Below, piece after piece: positions 26,174 through 35,848 of a stretch of DNA of 64,000 nt. A program made the translations under genes and the position numbers. How positions within the stretch are numbered: position 1 is the stretch's first letter; each line of letters starts with the position of its first letter. A model generated the notes under the pieces. That model was not told where the DNA came from and made no database searches. It saw only the letters and a list, made by a program, of their open reading frames with translations. Source of the stretch: Laceyella tengchongensis (GTDB lineage: Bacteria > Bacillota > Bacilli > Thermoactinomycetales > Thermoactinomycetaceae); contig NZ_FXTU01000008.1 in the NCBI RefSeq assembly GCF_900182735.1, positions 54,812 through 118,811 of the forward strand. Reading direction: 5' to 3'.

Positions 26174-27001
26174 ATGCCGTTTGATAATAGTTTAAAAGCA
26201 ATGCAGACACCGGAAAGACTTTATGCCCTTTGTCGTCTAGTACATCAGATGCCTTTATCACAAAACGAGTTGAAGGAAATGGTTCAACCTTCTACCCTCA
26301 ATCAAAAACAGGATCAGTTTACAGAAGTGTTAAAACTGGCTAAGCGAGGAGACTTAATTGAACTTGATCCACAAACCAATCAATATCGTTCAAAATTACA
26401 AGATGAGCAACTTGATGATCTAGAAACTTTTAAAGCAGAAATTGCTAAGCGAGTTTTTTCTTCAACGAATTATATCTTTACTCAATTTACTTGCTGGTTT
26501 CTAAACAGAGGAGAAGAAGTATTAACGATGAAGAATGGAGATCTTGCAAGGCAATTTTTCCAGGAAGTTACTCTTGATGGGAATATAGAATATAACACAA
26601 CGAATATTACTGCATGGAAGCAATGGGCTGTATTTTTAGGACTTGGTTACCAGTATAGTGGTGTCTTTGTACCAAATGCAGCTAATCGGATTCAGATTCT
26701 CTTAAAGAACCAAACCATGTTTCCTCTTCGCCAACCTATCCCTTTTCGGCAATTTATCAATTGGTTAGCTAATGAAGCACCCGAACTAGATGGTGGAAAA
26801 GTAAATATGGAATTTAATCGTTATTTCCAAGAACAGCAACTTTCTTATGCACTTTCATCGGGATTACGAACGTTACATAGCTTAGGAATGATTTATCTTA
26901 ACTATATAGCTGATGCAACGGATGTATGGCATTTGACACTCAACCAGATGCATGAGATTCCGAATCAGGTTTCTCAAATTGAATTAAGAATTGGAGGCTA
27001 A
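26174..27001 (+). CDS. dpdG: DpdG family protein
   Basis: 275 residues, no catalytic motif visible. The N-terminal third looks like a helical, winged-helix-type segment (ERLYALCRLVHQMPLSQNEL). A central block ITAWKQWAVFLGLGYQYSG (~149-167) is shared with the 240-residue protein at 40951-41673, which is therefore a paralogue. In known Dpd clusters dpdG precedes the ATPase dpdH, as here (3-nt gap), so DpdG probably works as a partner or DNA-binding adaptor of DpdH. That role is inference. GAGGAAGGTGAG before the ATG. Confidence 0.75.
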   Translation: MPFDNSLKAMQTPERLYALCRLVHQMPLSQNELKEMVQPSTLNQKQDQFTEVLKLAKRGDLIELDPQTNQYRSKLQDEQLDDLETFKAEIAKRVFSSTNYIFTQFTCWFLNRGEEVLTMKNGDLARQFFQEVTLDGNIEYNTTNITAWKQWAVFLGLGYQYSGVFVPNAANRIQILLKNQTMFPLRQPIPFRQFINWLANEAPELDGGKVNMEFNRYFQEQQLSYALSSGLRTLHSLGMIYLNYIADATDVWHLTLNQMHEIPNQVSQIELRIGG

Positions 27002-27004
27002 GAT

Positions 27005-30000
27005 ATGAATCAATCAAATCGACTTCAGAGATTACGTGATGTGTATCATTTCGACGCAACGAACGTGAAATCGGAATATTTTCTTCTTACTCATAAACCA
27101 TTTCGTAAGATTGAATTAGTGACTCCATATATGTCAGCAGATGAAAAAGTAGTAGTTAATGAGAATGAGTTTTTGCAAAACTATCTACTTCAAGAGAGAG
27201 AACGCCATAAGTTTATTGTAGTAAGCGGAGATAATGGCTCTGGAAAATCTCATTTTATACGTTGGCTCAAGGAGATGTATTTAAAAAATGTATCTTCGGA
27301 AGAAGATGCTATTATTTTTATTGCTCGCGCTCAAAGTACGCTTCGAGCTACATTAGAACAAATTATTCATTCAGAAGTTTTACAAGATCATCAGATGGCA
27401 GAGAAATTACAATCCTTAATTGAAGCCAATGAGCATTTAGGAAAAGAAAATTTAAAGAATAATATTTTGCATCAGTTTGCTATTGCTGTTAAAGAGGATA
27501 ATGAAGAAACTTCTTTACAAGTGAAACTAAAGAAAACAGAAAAGAGACGATTATATGATTTTCTGGTCAGCATTGAAACCCAAACGTTATTAATGAGAGA
27601 AGATGGTCCGATTGATCGCATTTATAAAAAGTTAGCTTCAGAAGCCACAAATGAAGTGATGACTGAAGTAACACCACGATTTCTACCTGAGGATTTTTAT
27701 GTAACGGTGGAACAAGCCAAAGCAATCCGAGAATCGGAAGCAAGTAGAAAAGCGCAGCATTTTGTTGAAGATATTATGGAACCATCTTCAAGAAATTCGC
27801 AAGAAGTACAAGAAGTTTTACAGAAGAGAGAAGCATATGCTAATTATCTTAATCAATTTTTAGATATTGTTGTTCAACGTTGTACACAACTACGTGGAAC
27901 GGATTTAAAAGATGTATTGATGACATTACGTAAGGAGTTAAAAAAACAAGGTAAGAACTTGACATTGTTTATTGAAGATATTACGGCATTTACTGGGATA
28001 GACAAAGCTTTAGTTGAAGCATTGATAGCTGAGCATGAAGGATCGGAAGTGAACAATGAATTATGCCGGATTGTTTCTATTATTGGAATTACCAATAGTT
28101 ACTTCCATTCATCTTTTCCAGATAACTTAAAGAATCGCATTTCGTATGAACTTAAAATGGATCAATCAGCATTGGGAACAGAGGACGACGTAGTTGAGTT
28201 GGCAGCCCGTTATATAAACACCATTTATCTGGATGAAAAGGAAATTGAGCAGTGGAATGCAAGAGGTGCAGATGTTAATGAGATACCAACAGCTCGTTTG
28301 TATGAGGAGCATTTATCTTGGGCGTCTTGTCAGACTGAGGAAGGCTATGTCCTACCATTATTTCCATTTAACGAGAAGGCTATTTATCAATTATTTATCA
28401 TGCATGGTGTACGAACTCCTCGTGAATTTTTAAATCAGGTATTAATATCATATATGATGCGCTTTCTACAAGATACTTCTAGCTTTCCTCCTGCAATAAG
28501 TGAGTTTCGCCGAAGAAAGTTGAATGTGCCGATAATGGATAATATTTCAGATGAAGGGGTATTGAATCGACTAACAGGATCTCAAGCCGAAAAATATCAA
28601 AGTTTATTATGCATCTGGGGCAATCAAACACTTGAGTTAATTACAAAAGAAGGGAAGCAATGGATTGGTGGGTTAGAGGATAAAGTATTTGTGTCTTTTG
28701 GTTTGACACCATTACAAGAAATGATAAGTAAAGATAAAACCATAACTGCTAATCAAGCGAATAATAAGAAAGCGGATCCAGAGGTACCTACACCTACACC
28801 TAAAGGAGGAAAAACTCAACCTTCTTTAAATGACAAGACTTCTCCTTCTGTTCAAGAAGAAGTAAGCAAAAGGCAACAGGAGTTTAAACAAGTAAGAGAA
28901 GAATTGCTAGATTGGATGGATGGCCAGCCATTAGTAAATGATATTTACCGGGAAAGGCTTATCGATGTAATAAGGGATACTATTTCTTGGGAAGCAGAAG
29001 GTGTTCCAGTTCATATTGTTGATGAAGTGTTAACAAAAAACAGAGTGGAGATTGAAGGGCAAGCGATTTCAACTAAAACGAAAATCCATACTCTTACCTT
29101 TTATCGTAGTCCGGAACTTCGTTATGCCTTAGAAGCCTTAATGGCTTGGAAGATTTTAGGTAAGAATAGCTGGGATTTTAAAGATGCTCCACAGTATGCT
29201 TTAGCTCTATTTACTTGGATCGAGACGGAGAAAAAACGGATAATTGAATATGTACAGAAACCATCTGAGATTAGTGTATCTAACTGGCGCGCAGCTGAAT
29301 GGGCAGTGGCAGCGGAGTTTTATCTTCGCGTGTTGAGTGGGCACTTTACATCTGATGTTCAAATGGAACCTCGTTCCTTATATGAATCACTACTATTACA
29401 ACCAAAAGAGATAACAATGGAATCAGATCGTGCTTCAGCGTGGGGTAACCTACAAAGTTTACTAAAACAGAATGATATGACTGTAAACCATACAGAGGAA
29501 GGATTTCTTCGTTTCTTTAATAGAACACAAGGAAGTGTAAAAGAGCGTAGAAGTACAGACAAATTTATACTAGACTCTGGGCAAATCCTACAAGTAATTA
29601 AGCAGTTGATTCAAAGTGATTTTGACATCGAAAAACTAGATTTGCCCAAGAAAAAAGAAAGTCCGCTTGCTTGGTACCGTTCTATTAATTTGCTATATCT
29701 AATTAAAAGTCGCCTTCAGAATGCTTTAGAAGAGGAAAAGAAGCGGGTTGAAGAGGTTCGTGAAGAAATAAGACAGATTTTTGGTGATGTATCTACCGAA
29801 ATTGAAATGCAAAGTTTACATCAACAAATGATAAATACGCTTAAATTCTTTGTTGATAAGAAAGAACCATTCGATCAAGACTTACAACAAAATATTGTAC
29901 AGGATCCATCTTTTACCCATCATTTGGTGACATTTATTGCTCAAGCAGAACGCCTAAAACAAGGGAAAACAAGAACAGAGCAATTGTTAGTACTATCTTC

Positions 30001-30196
30001 CAATCCGGTGAAGAAAGTTAACAAGCATTTAGCAACTCTAAAAAAGTTTAATCGACTTCTAGATGGTATCGAAAATAAATATAGTTCTCGTGTACAGAAC
30101 CCTCAATCAAGTTTTGAAAATGAACAGGATTGGCAAGAAGCAAGAAATCATCTGGAGCAGTTGAAAATAGAATTGAAAAAATTGGAGGAGGTGTAA
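27005..30196 (+). CDS. dpdH: DpdH: large P-loop ATPase of the Dpd system
   Basis: 1063 residues. Walker A GDNGSGKS (75-82) near the N-terminus and a Walker-B-like LTLFIEDI (~320) followed by the sensor-like IGITNSYF define an AAA/STAND-type ATPase. The region around 460-490 (LPLFPFNEKAIYQ...RTPREFLNQVL) is shared with the second DpdH-like protein at 38190-40934. The C-terminal half is helical with long charged stretches (VEEVREEIRQIF), and a Pro/Thr-rich linker lies around residue 600. Follows dpdG by 3 nt and precedes dpdI by 1 nt. It belongs to the restriction arm; exact action unknown. Confidence 0.82.
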   Translation: MNQSNRLQRLRDVYHFDATNVKSEYFLLTHKPFRKIELVTPYMSADEKVVVNENEFLQNYLLQERERHKFIVVSGDNGSGKSHFIRWLKEMYLKNVSSEEDAIIFIARAQSTLRATLEQIIHSEVLQDHQMAEKLQSLIEANEHLGKENLKNNILHQFAIAVKEDNEETSLQVKLKKTEKRRLYDFLVSIETQTLLMREDGPIDRIYKKLASEATNEVMTEVTPRFLPEDFYVTVEQAKAIRESEASRKAQHFVEDIMEPSSRNSQEVQEVLQKREAYANYLNQFLDIVVQRCTQLRGTDLKDVLMTLRKELKKQGKNLTLFIEDITAFTGIDKALVEALIAEHEGSEVNNELCRIVSIIGITNSYFHSSFPDNLKNRISYELKMDQSALGTEDDVVELAARYINTIYLDEKEIEQWNARGADVNEIPTARLYEEHLSWASCQTEEGYVLPLFPFNEKAIYQLFIMHGVRTPREFLNQVLISYMMRFLQDTSSFPPAISEFRRRKLNVPIMDNISDEGVLNRLTGSQAEKYQSLLCIWGNQTLELITKEGKQWIGGLEDKVFVSFGLTPLQEMISKDKTITANQANNKKADPEVPTPTPKGGKTQPSLNDKTSPSVQEEVSKRQQEFKQVREELLDWMDGQPLVNDIYRERLIDVIRDTISWEAEGVPVHIVDEVLTKNRVEIEGQAISTKTKIHTLTFYRSPELRYALEALMAWKILGKNSWDFKDAPQYALALFTWIETEKKRIIEYVQKPSEISVSNWRAAEWAVAAEFYLRVLSGHFTSDVQMEPRSLYESLLLQPKEITMESDRASAWGNLQSLLKQNDMTVNHTEEGFLRFFNRTQGSVKERRSTDKFILDSGQILQVIKQLIQSDFDIEKLDLPKKKESPLAWYRSINLLYLIKSRLQNALEEEKKRVEEVREEIRQIFGDVSTEIEMQSLHQQMINTLKFFVDKKEPFDQDLQQNIVQDPSFTHHLVTFIAQAERLKQGKTRTEQLLVLSSNPVKKVNKHLATLKKFNRLLDGIENKYSSRVQNPQSSFENEQDWQEARNHLEQLKIELKKLEEV

Positions 30197-30197
30197 C

Positions 30198-30854
30198 ATG
30201 TTAATTGACAAAATGAATTTGTCCATTCGACTCATTCAAGATGTGGTAGAAGTTAAAAAAAATGAGAGGAAAATAAAGGATCAGAAGCAATTTTCTTCAA
30301 TTGTTAAAAAAGAAATCCCCAATAAAATAGCTACTCTACAAAGTATTTACTTACTCAAAAAAAAGGAAGGATTTCCTTCCTTCAATATTTCAGTTTCATC
30401 TGTCCTACACAAGGTAGAACAACTGCTAGAAGTCATGGAGAAACAACCAGCCAAGGAGAAAATCGAGCGGATTATCAGGGAATTGCAAGAGATTGAAGAT
30501 GAAGGGAAAAAACAATGGGGAAATTATGTAAGAAAACAAAATGAGGGGATTTTAAATGTTTTACTTTTGCTACAAAAAGTAGCTCCTGATGATGAATCAC
30601 TCTCTCATTTGATTGTTTATTTTCAGCGATCGACCAAGATATGGCCACTTACATCGACAAAGCTGGAGCAATATGAGAACAAATTGAAACAGGGAAAACA
30701 GAAGTTATCAGAGTGGAAAACAAATGAGACCATTCATACTTTCTTAGAAAAGGTGAGCAATAACGAAGCGACTTTGGATGATTTAAATGATGAGGTACTA
30801 AATTGGTTAAGAGCTTACCAAATATCATCTAATCTCATGATTAAAATCAAGTAA
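30198..30854 (+). CDS. dpdI: DpdI-like coiled-coil protein
   Basis: 218 residues, strongly helical and charged, with Lys/Glu-rich heptad-like stretches (KVEQLLEVMEKQPAKEKIERI) and no catalytic motif. The DpdI assignment rests on its place between dpdH and dpdJ, the order known from other Dpd islands, more than on sequence. It starts 1 nt after the dpdH stop behind GGAGGAGGTG, so it is made together with DpdH and may hold complex members together (inference). Confidence 0.6.
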   Translation: MLIDKMNLSIRLIQDVVEVKKNERKIKDQKQFSSIVKKEIPNKIATLQSIYLLKKKEGFPSFNISVSSVLHKVEQLLEVMEKQPAKEKIERIIRELQEIEDEGKKQWGNYVRKQNEGILNVLLLLQKVAPDDESLSHLIVYFQRSTKIWPLTSTKLEQYENKLKQGKQKLSEWKTNETIHTFLEKVSNNEATLDDLNDEVLNWLRAYQISSNLMIKIK

Positions 30855-30864
30855 GGAGTAAGAG

Positions 30865-33800
30865 ATGAAAAGAGATGTTATTGATATTGTGGCAGAAGAA
30901 ATGCTGACACAAATAGAAAAAAAAGAGAATCAACTATTAGAATGGGGAATGATTGGCGGAAATGTAGATGCGGAGCAAGAGATTATTCGCATGCTCCGCC
31001 AACCTCCTACACGTCTATTGGAAGACTTGATAAAACAAAATGAATTGGGCGAAAAAGAGGCTAGTATTTTACTGCAAAATCTAATTGATAGAAAACTATT
31101 GTTACCGTTAAACGATGGATTTCGGAGTCGATATGCCGAAACAGTTCGCCTGCTCTATTTATTGAAACAGAGATTTAAATTTAAGGATTGGCAAGAAGCG
31201 CCTAATCTTGTAAGCAATATTAAACCCTTTGTTGAATATAGAGAGTATCCTAAACGTGATCAAGATTTCTCACAAGTGATGAACCAGTTAAAACATATAT
31301 TTGGTGATGCAAACTTTAGGAAAGATATCTTATATACTTTGCTTGAAAATGGAAACATTCAACTAGCTAGGTTTCAAGTTGATTCACTACAACGCCTGCT
31401 TGGATACCGATCAAAAGTAGACGTTGGGGTAGTAGTTGGCGCTGGAACAGGGTCTGGGAAAACAAAAGCATTTTATCTCCCAGCTTTTGTTAAAGTGCTG
31501 GATGCGATTCGCAACCGTCAAACACCATGGACGAAGGTATTGGGAATTTATCCTCGTGTCGAGCTTCTCAAGGACCAATATAAAGAAGCGATAAAAGAAA
31601 TTTTGAAATTAAATCATTATGCGCTGAAAAAAGGAATTCGCCCAATTACCATTGGTAGTTATTATAGAGAGACACCTGATCATGCTCAAGATGTAGTGGA
31701 TCATAAGGACCGTAGTTGGAAGAAAATAGAGAAAGGCTATATTTGCCCATTTTTTTCTTGTCCTACTTGTGGTGGAACAATGGTTTGGACTGAGGAAGAT
31801 GTGCAAAGAGAGATAAAAGAAGGATCAGGTAAATATGAGAGATTGGTTTGTATAGAGGCTGCATGTCAAAGTGTCATTCATTCGGAAAATGTCATTCTCA
31901 CTCGAAAGAGAATGAAACAAGCACCACCAGATATTTTATTTACCACTACTGAGATGTTGAACCGTAAGATAACTAACACAAAGGAATGGCCTGTATTTGG
32001 AATTAACGCATTTCAACCTCCACTATTTTTACTATTAGACGAGATACATATTTATGATGGTATCACAGGTGCAAATGTCGCTTATCTTCTACGCCGCTGG
32101 AGACATTTGGTCAAGTTAACACAGAAAGTATCAAGGGGAATACAGTTTGTTGGTTTATCAGCAACTCTATCTAACCCTTTACCATTTTTTTCTCAGCTTA
32201 CGGGGTTACCACAAGATTCTATTCATTATATATCTCCTAAACCGGAGGACATGGTTGTAGAGGGAGCAGAATATAACTTAATTGTTCGCGGAGATCCTTT
32301 TTCAAGCACTTCATTATTATCGACTACCGTGCAGACTGCCATGCTGATGGGGCGTATGCTAGATCCTTTGCATCGAAATGTTTCTCGAGATGCATTTGGT
32401 TCTAAAATCTTTGGTTTTACTGATAAACTGGATCTAGTCAACCGTTGGTATCACATTGAATTAGATGCTGAAAAAAGGAACGTACTCAGTCAGTTTCGTG
32501 ATCATAGTCAGCTTCCTAATGATTTGCTACCCACAGCAACAGAACAGCATGTAGCTGGACAAATTTGGGAGTTTGCAAGACAAATTGATGCCAATAGTTT
32601 AATACATCCGTTAGAAGTTGATATTGCTTCTTCTCAGTATAAGGGTGTTAATGAACAAGCTAAATTAGTCATTGCAACAAGTGCATTAGAAGTGGGATAT
32701 AACGATAGTAAAGTAGGTGCGGTGCTACAACATAAATCTCCGCGCAACATGGCATCATTTTTACAACGTAAGGGACGTGCTGGGCGTAAACGAGGGATGC
32801 GTCCTTGGACTATAGTAATTACTTCAGCATTTGGAAGAGATCGATTTGTGTATGATTATCCAGAGTATCTATTTAATCCTACATTAAATCATTTATATCT
32901 TCCTTTAAAAAATCAATATGTGCAGCGTATACAAGCCGCATTTGCACTAATGGATTGGTTAACATGGAAATTATCATCACTTGATGAGCAACAGGATATA
33001 CGGATTTTGTTGACCAAAAGAGGACATATAGGGCATCAGAGATATATACAAGATTTGTTACTACAAATATTGCGGGGCGATGATTTAGAGTTTAAAGACT
33101 ATCTTTCACAAGCGCTTCAACTTCCTGCAGAGCAACTAGAACAAATCTTGTGGCTACCACCACGTTCACTTTATATGGAGTTATTTCCAACTCTAATCAA
33201 TTTATTACAAACACAGTTTGAGAAAGCAAATGAGGAAGAACAAAATACTCCGCTTAGTGGGTATGTTCCAAAAGCCTTATTTGAGTCCTTATATATGACT
33301 GATCTAGAGATCCAGGTGCCTGGAGGAAAAAAAGAACACTTACCCATTGTACAAGCGATGACGGAATTTGCTCCTGGTAATGTATCTAAGCGTTATGTAA
33401 ATGCTTATAAAACTTACGAAGCTCATTGGCTCCCTATTCTTTCTCCTAAAGGGGTAGATCTAGATGGAAAAAATGTTCGTTCCCGAGTATTAGAAGAGGT
33501 AGAAGATGAGGATACGAATCTAATCGTTTGTGAACCCTATTTATTTTCACTTGAACAGATTCCTAAGCATATTAAAGATCAAAGTTATGCGATCATGGAT
33601 TGGCGAGTAAAATTGAATCCATTCAGTGCATCCGAACAAAATCATATATCGCTTCCAAGACAGTCCAATCTCTATGGATTATTGAAAGGAATTTCCTATT
33701 TTACTAGTGATGAGAACAACTATGTTCAAGTTGTTCGTTATGCTCCAGTATCGCATGCTACTGTAAAATATAAGAGGAGAAACACAGAAACAAAAGTAAT

Positions 33801-35349
33801 TCCTTTTCACTATAAAGGAAAATCGGCTGCGATAGGTTTTGAACGGTTTGTAGATGCTATTTGCTTCTCACTTCATAGTATAGAGCCACAGAAACTATTT
33901 GCTTTACCTGAATGGAACGAGATAGAGAAGTCTGTTAAACCAGAGTATTATCTCTATATTACACAACAAGATCCAAAGATTATTGGGCGTCTCAATGTGT
34001 TTGAGATTCAGTGGTTGTCCCAAATTATTCTTTCTTCAGTCATTGCGATTGCAGTAAGCAAAAAGGTAACTCTTTGTGAAGCCATTGATGAGTTTAAGAA
34101 AAATTATATCCGGATTGCTCATCGTACTCTAGAAGTGATTTTTCATTCGACTGTAGTAAAAGCCAAAGGTAGCGAAGAGAGTAGAGATCGTGAGCAAGAT
34201 GAAAATCGCGTATACAAAGAATTGTTAGGCTTTATTCAAGACGAATCATTAATGGAAGTACTGATAAAACACCTTTCTATTTTTACTATTGATCTTCGTA
34301 AACAGGAACAGTTTATCTATTGGATGAAAGAAACACTTATTGCAACCGTAGGAGCAAGCATTCAGAAAGCGATTGAAGGGTTATTGCCTGGTGTTAACAC
34401 CAGTGATTTAGTACTCGATATTTGTGGGACTGATATCTGGTTGTCTGAAAGCGAATCAGGTGGAATAGGAATCGTAACGAAAGTAGTGTCCATGCTGAAA
34501 AACAAAGTAGCTCAGTTTGAAGAGCTTTTTATAGAAAGTTTGGAGCGTTGTGTACGCCATCATGTTACCGCATCCTTACGGGCCATGTTGCCACATATCA
34601 CAACGGATCATTTCGCAGGATTGTTAGAGAATATTCGCAGGGAAACAAAAATTGAGCAGCAACGAGAGTTGCTGATGGATTTGCAACATAAACTAGATCA
34701 AGTTGGCATTGTACCAGAACATGAACTAATTATTAGTTTTGCTACGCACTTCCTTCGAGGAAAAGGCAACCGCGAGCTCGATTTGCTAAGACAAGAATTA
34801 CATCAACTTTGGCATGAAGAAGAAAAACGTTTGCAATGTAAAATCGATAGCCATGTATTTGCTGTTGCTTGCTTTAATCGAGAAGGAAAAGAAGATAAAA
34901 TAGCTACCAAAATTGAACTATTGTTCCAAAAATCTTTCCCAGGCCATGATGTGCCTGAAAGACAGCGCTTTTTATTAGTCGAGTCTTTACTATTTGCTGA
35001 TTGCGTGGACTCTTGTCCAGAATGTTTGGTTTTGTATAGTCCATTTCAACGTTTTGTTAAGCCATCACGTATTTTGTTACGTCACTTTTTACCTCAACCA
35101 TACAAGATCGTGAAGTTTAGAGAGGAAGATTGGAAAAAACAAGTGCGTGAATCCCTTTATCATGGACAAACAGTCCGCTTGGTTACGGATGCTGCCCAAA
35201 GAGAAGAGATACAAAAAGAATTATTTGAAATTATAAATGAACCGATCGAATATGCTTATGAACTCTACTATCCTTATATAGACAAGGTAAGGCAGGATGG
35301 GTTATTATGGCAGTTCGATTTGCGAATCCGGGAGGTGTCATATGAGTAG
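30865..35349 (+). CDS. dpdJ: DpdJ: giant DEAD/DEAH-type helicase
   Basis: 1494 residues. Helicase core: Walker A GAGTGSGKTKAF (~193-204), a Cys pair CPFFSCPTCGG (~297-307) with CIEAACQS further on that may bind zinc, DEIH box in LLLDEIHIYDG, VGLSATLSNP, then IATSALEVGYNDSKVG and QRKGRAGRKRG of lobe 2 (~620-650). A CVDSCPECLVLYSPFQRF block near residue 1380 resembles the C-terminal Cys region of DUF1998-type helicases such as those in other defence islands. It is the largest subunit of the set and should act on target DNA. GGAGTAAGAG sets the start. Its end overlaps dpdK by 8 nt. Confidence 0.85.
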   Translation: MKRDVIDIVAEEMLTQIEKKENQLLEWGMIGGNVDAEQEIIRMLRQPPTRLLEDLIKQNELGEKEASILLQNLIDRKLLLPLNDGFRSRYAETVRLLYLLKQRFKFKDWQEAPNLVSNIKPFVEYREYPKRDQDFSQVMNQLKHIFGDANFRKDILYTLLENGNIQLARFQVDSLQRLLGYRSKVDVGVVVGAGTGSGKTKAFYLPAFVKVLDAIRNRQTPWTKVLGIYPRVELLKDQYKEAIKEILKLNHYALKKGIRPITIGSYYRETPDHAQDVVDHKDRSWKKIEKGYICPFFSCPTCGGTMVWTEEDVQREIKEGSGKYERLVCIEAACQSVIHSENVILTRKRMKQAPPDILFTTTEMLNRKITNTKEWPVFGINAFQPPLFLLLDEIHIYDGITGANVAYLLRRWRHLVKLTQKVSRGIQFVGLSATLSNPLPFFSQLTGLPQDSIHYISPKPEDMVVEGAEYNLIVRGDPFSSTSLLSTTVQTAMLMGRMLDPLHRNVSRDAFGSKIFGFTDKLDLVNRWYHIELDAEKRNVLSQFRDHSQLPNDLLPTATEQHVAGQIWEFARQIDANSLIHPLEVDIASSQYKGVNEQAKLVIATSALEVGYNDSKVGAVLQHKSPRNMASFLQRKGRAGRKRGMRPWTIVITSAFGRDRFVYDYPEYLFNPTLNHLYLPLKNQYVQRIQAAFALMDWLTWKLSSLDEQQDIRILLTKRGHIGHQRYIQDLLLQILRGDDLEFKDYLSQALQLPAEQLEQILWLPPRSLYMELFPTLINLLQTQFEKANEEEQNTPLSGYVPKALFESLYMTDLEIQVPGGKKEHLPIVQAMTEFAPGNVSKRYVNAYKTYEAHWLPILSPKGVDLDGKNVRSRVLEEVEDEDTNLIVCEPYLFSLEQIPKHIKDQSYAIMDWRVKLNPFSASEQNHISLPRQSNLYGLLKGISYFTSDENNYVQVVRYAPVSHATVKYKRRNTETKVIPFHYKGKSAAIGFERFVDAICFSLHSIEPQKLFALPEWNEIEKSVKPEYYLYITQQDPKIIGRLNVFEIQWLSQIILSSVIAIAVSKKVTLCEAIDEFKKNYIRIAHRTLEVIFHSTVVKAKGSEESRDREQDENRVYKELLGFIQDESLMEVLIKHLSIFTIDLRKQEQFIYWMKETLIATVGASIQKAIEGLLPGVNTSDLVLDICGTDIWLSESESGGIGIVTKVVSMLKNKVAQFEELFIESLERCVRHHVTASLRAMLPHITTDHFAGLLENIRRETKIEQQRELLMDLQHKLDQVGIVPEHELIISFATHFLRGKGNRELDLLRQELHQLWHEEEKRLQCKIDSHVFAVACFNREGKEDKIATKIELLFQKSFPGHDVPERQRFLLVESLLFADCVDSCPECLVLYSPFQRFVKPSRILLRHFLPQPYKIVKFREEDWKKQVRESLYHGQTVRLVTDAAQREEIQKELFEIINEPIEYAYELYYPYIDKVRQDGLLWQFDLRIREVSYE

Positions 35350-35848
35350 CCGTGTGATTCGCTCTCAAGGGGGAGGCCAATCATTACAAGATTATCTTAT
35401 TTCGATGTTTATTACAGAGCTAATTCAACCAAGTAGTGAGATATACTTTATTTTTCCTTATTTAAGTAATTATCCACTTATGGATAATCAATTTAATCAA
35501 TATACAGTTCTTGTTCCTTTTGCTAAGGGAGCGACGATCTATCTAACTGATATCCTAGAAGCATTGGCATTCAAGGGTACGGATGTGAGAGTAATTTGTA
35601 ATCCTGAACGTAAAGAAACTCGTCTCTTTATTGATCGCCTAGAAGGAAAAGTTCAATTTAAGAAGCTAGAGAACAATCATGATAAAGTGTTGGTCTCAGA
35701 GAAATTTTATCTTCACGGATCTATGAATTTTACCTATAGAGGAATTCATGTGAATAGAGAAAGCGTTCGTATTACTACCTTCGCGCCCGAGGTAAATTCA
35801 GCCTTACTTGCAGCACGTGAGCGTTGGAAGGAGTCCTTGAATATATGA
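35342..35848 (+). CDS. dpdK: DpdK: phospholipase-D-like nuclease
   Basis: 168 residues from ATG 35342, preceded by GGGAGGTGTC; the frame is open 45 nt further but inside dpdJ. A single PLD/HKD motif lies near the C-terminus: HDKVLVSEKFYLHGSMNFT (H-x-K followed by G-S-x-N), as in single-motif PLD nucleases that work as dimers (Nuc, BfiI type). It is the only recognisable nuclease of the operon and so the likely cutter of unmodified DNA, driven by the DpdE/F/J helicases (inference). Overlaps dpdJ by 8 nt and dpdD by an ATGA. Confidence 0.83.
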   Translation: MSSRVIRSQGGGQSLQDYLISMFITELIQPSSEIYFIFPYLSNYPLMDNQFNQYTVLVPFAKGATIYLTDILEALAFKGTDVRVICNPERKETRLFIDRLEGKVQFKKLENNHDKVLVSEKFYLHGSMNFTYRGIHVNRESVRITTFAPEVNSALLAARERWKESLNI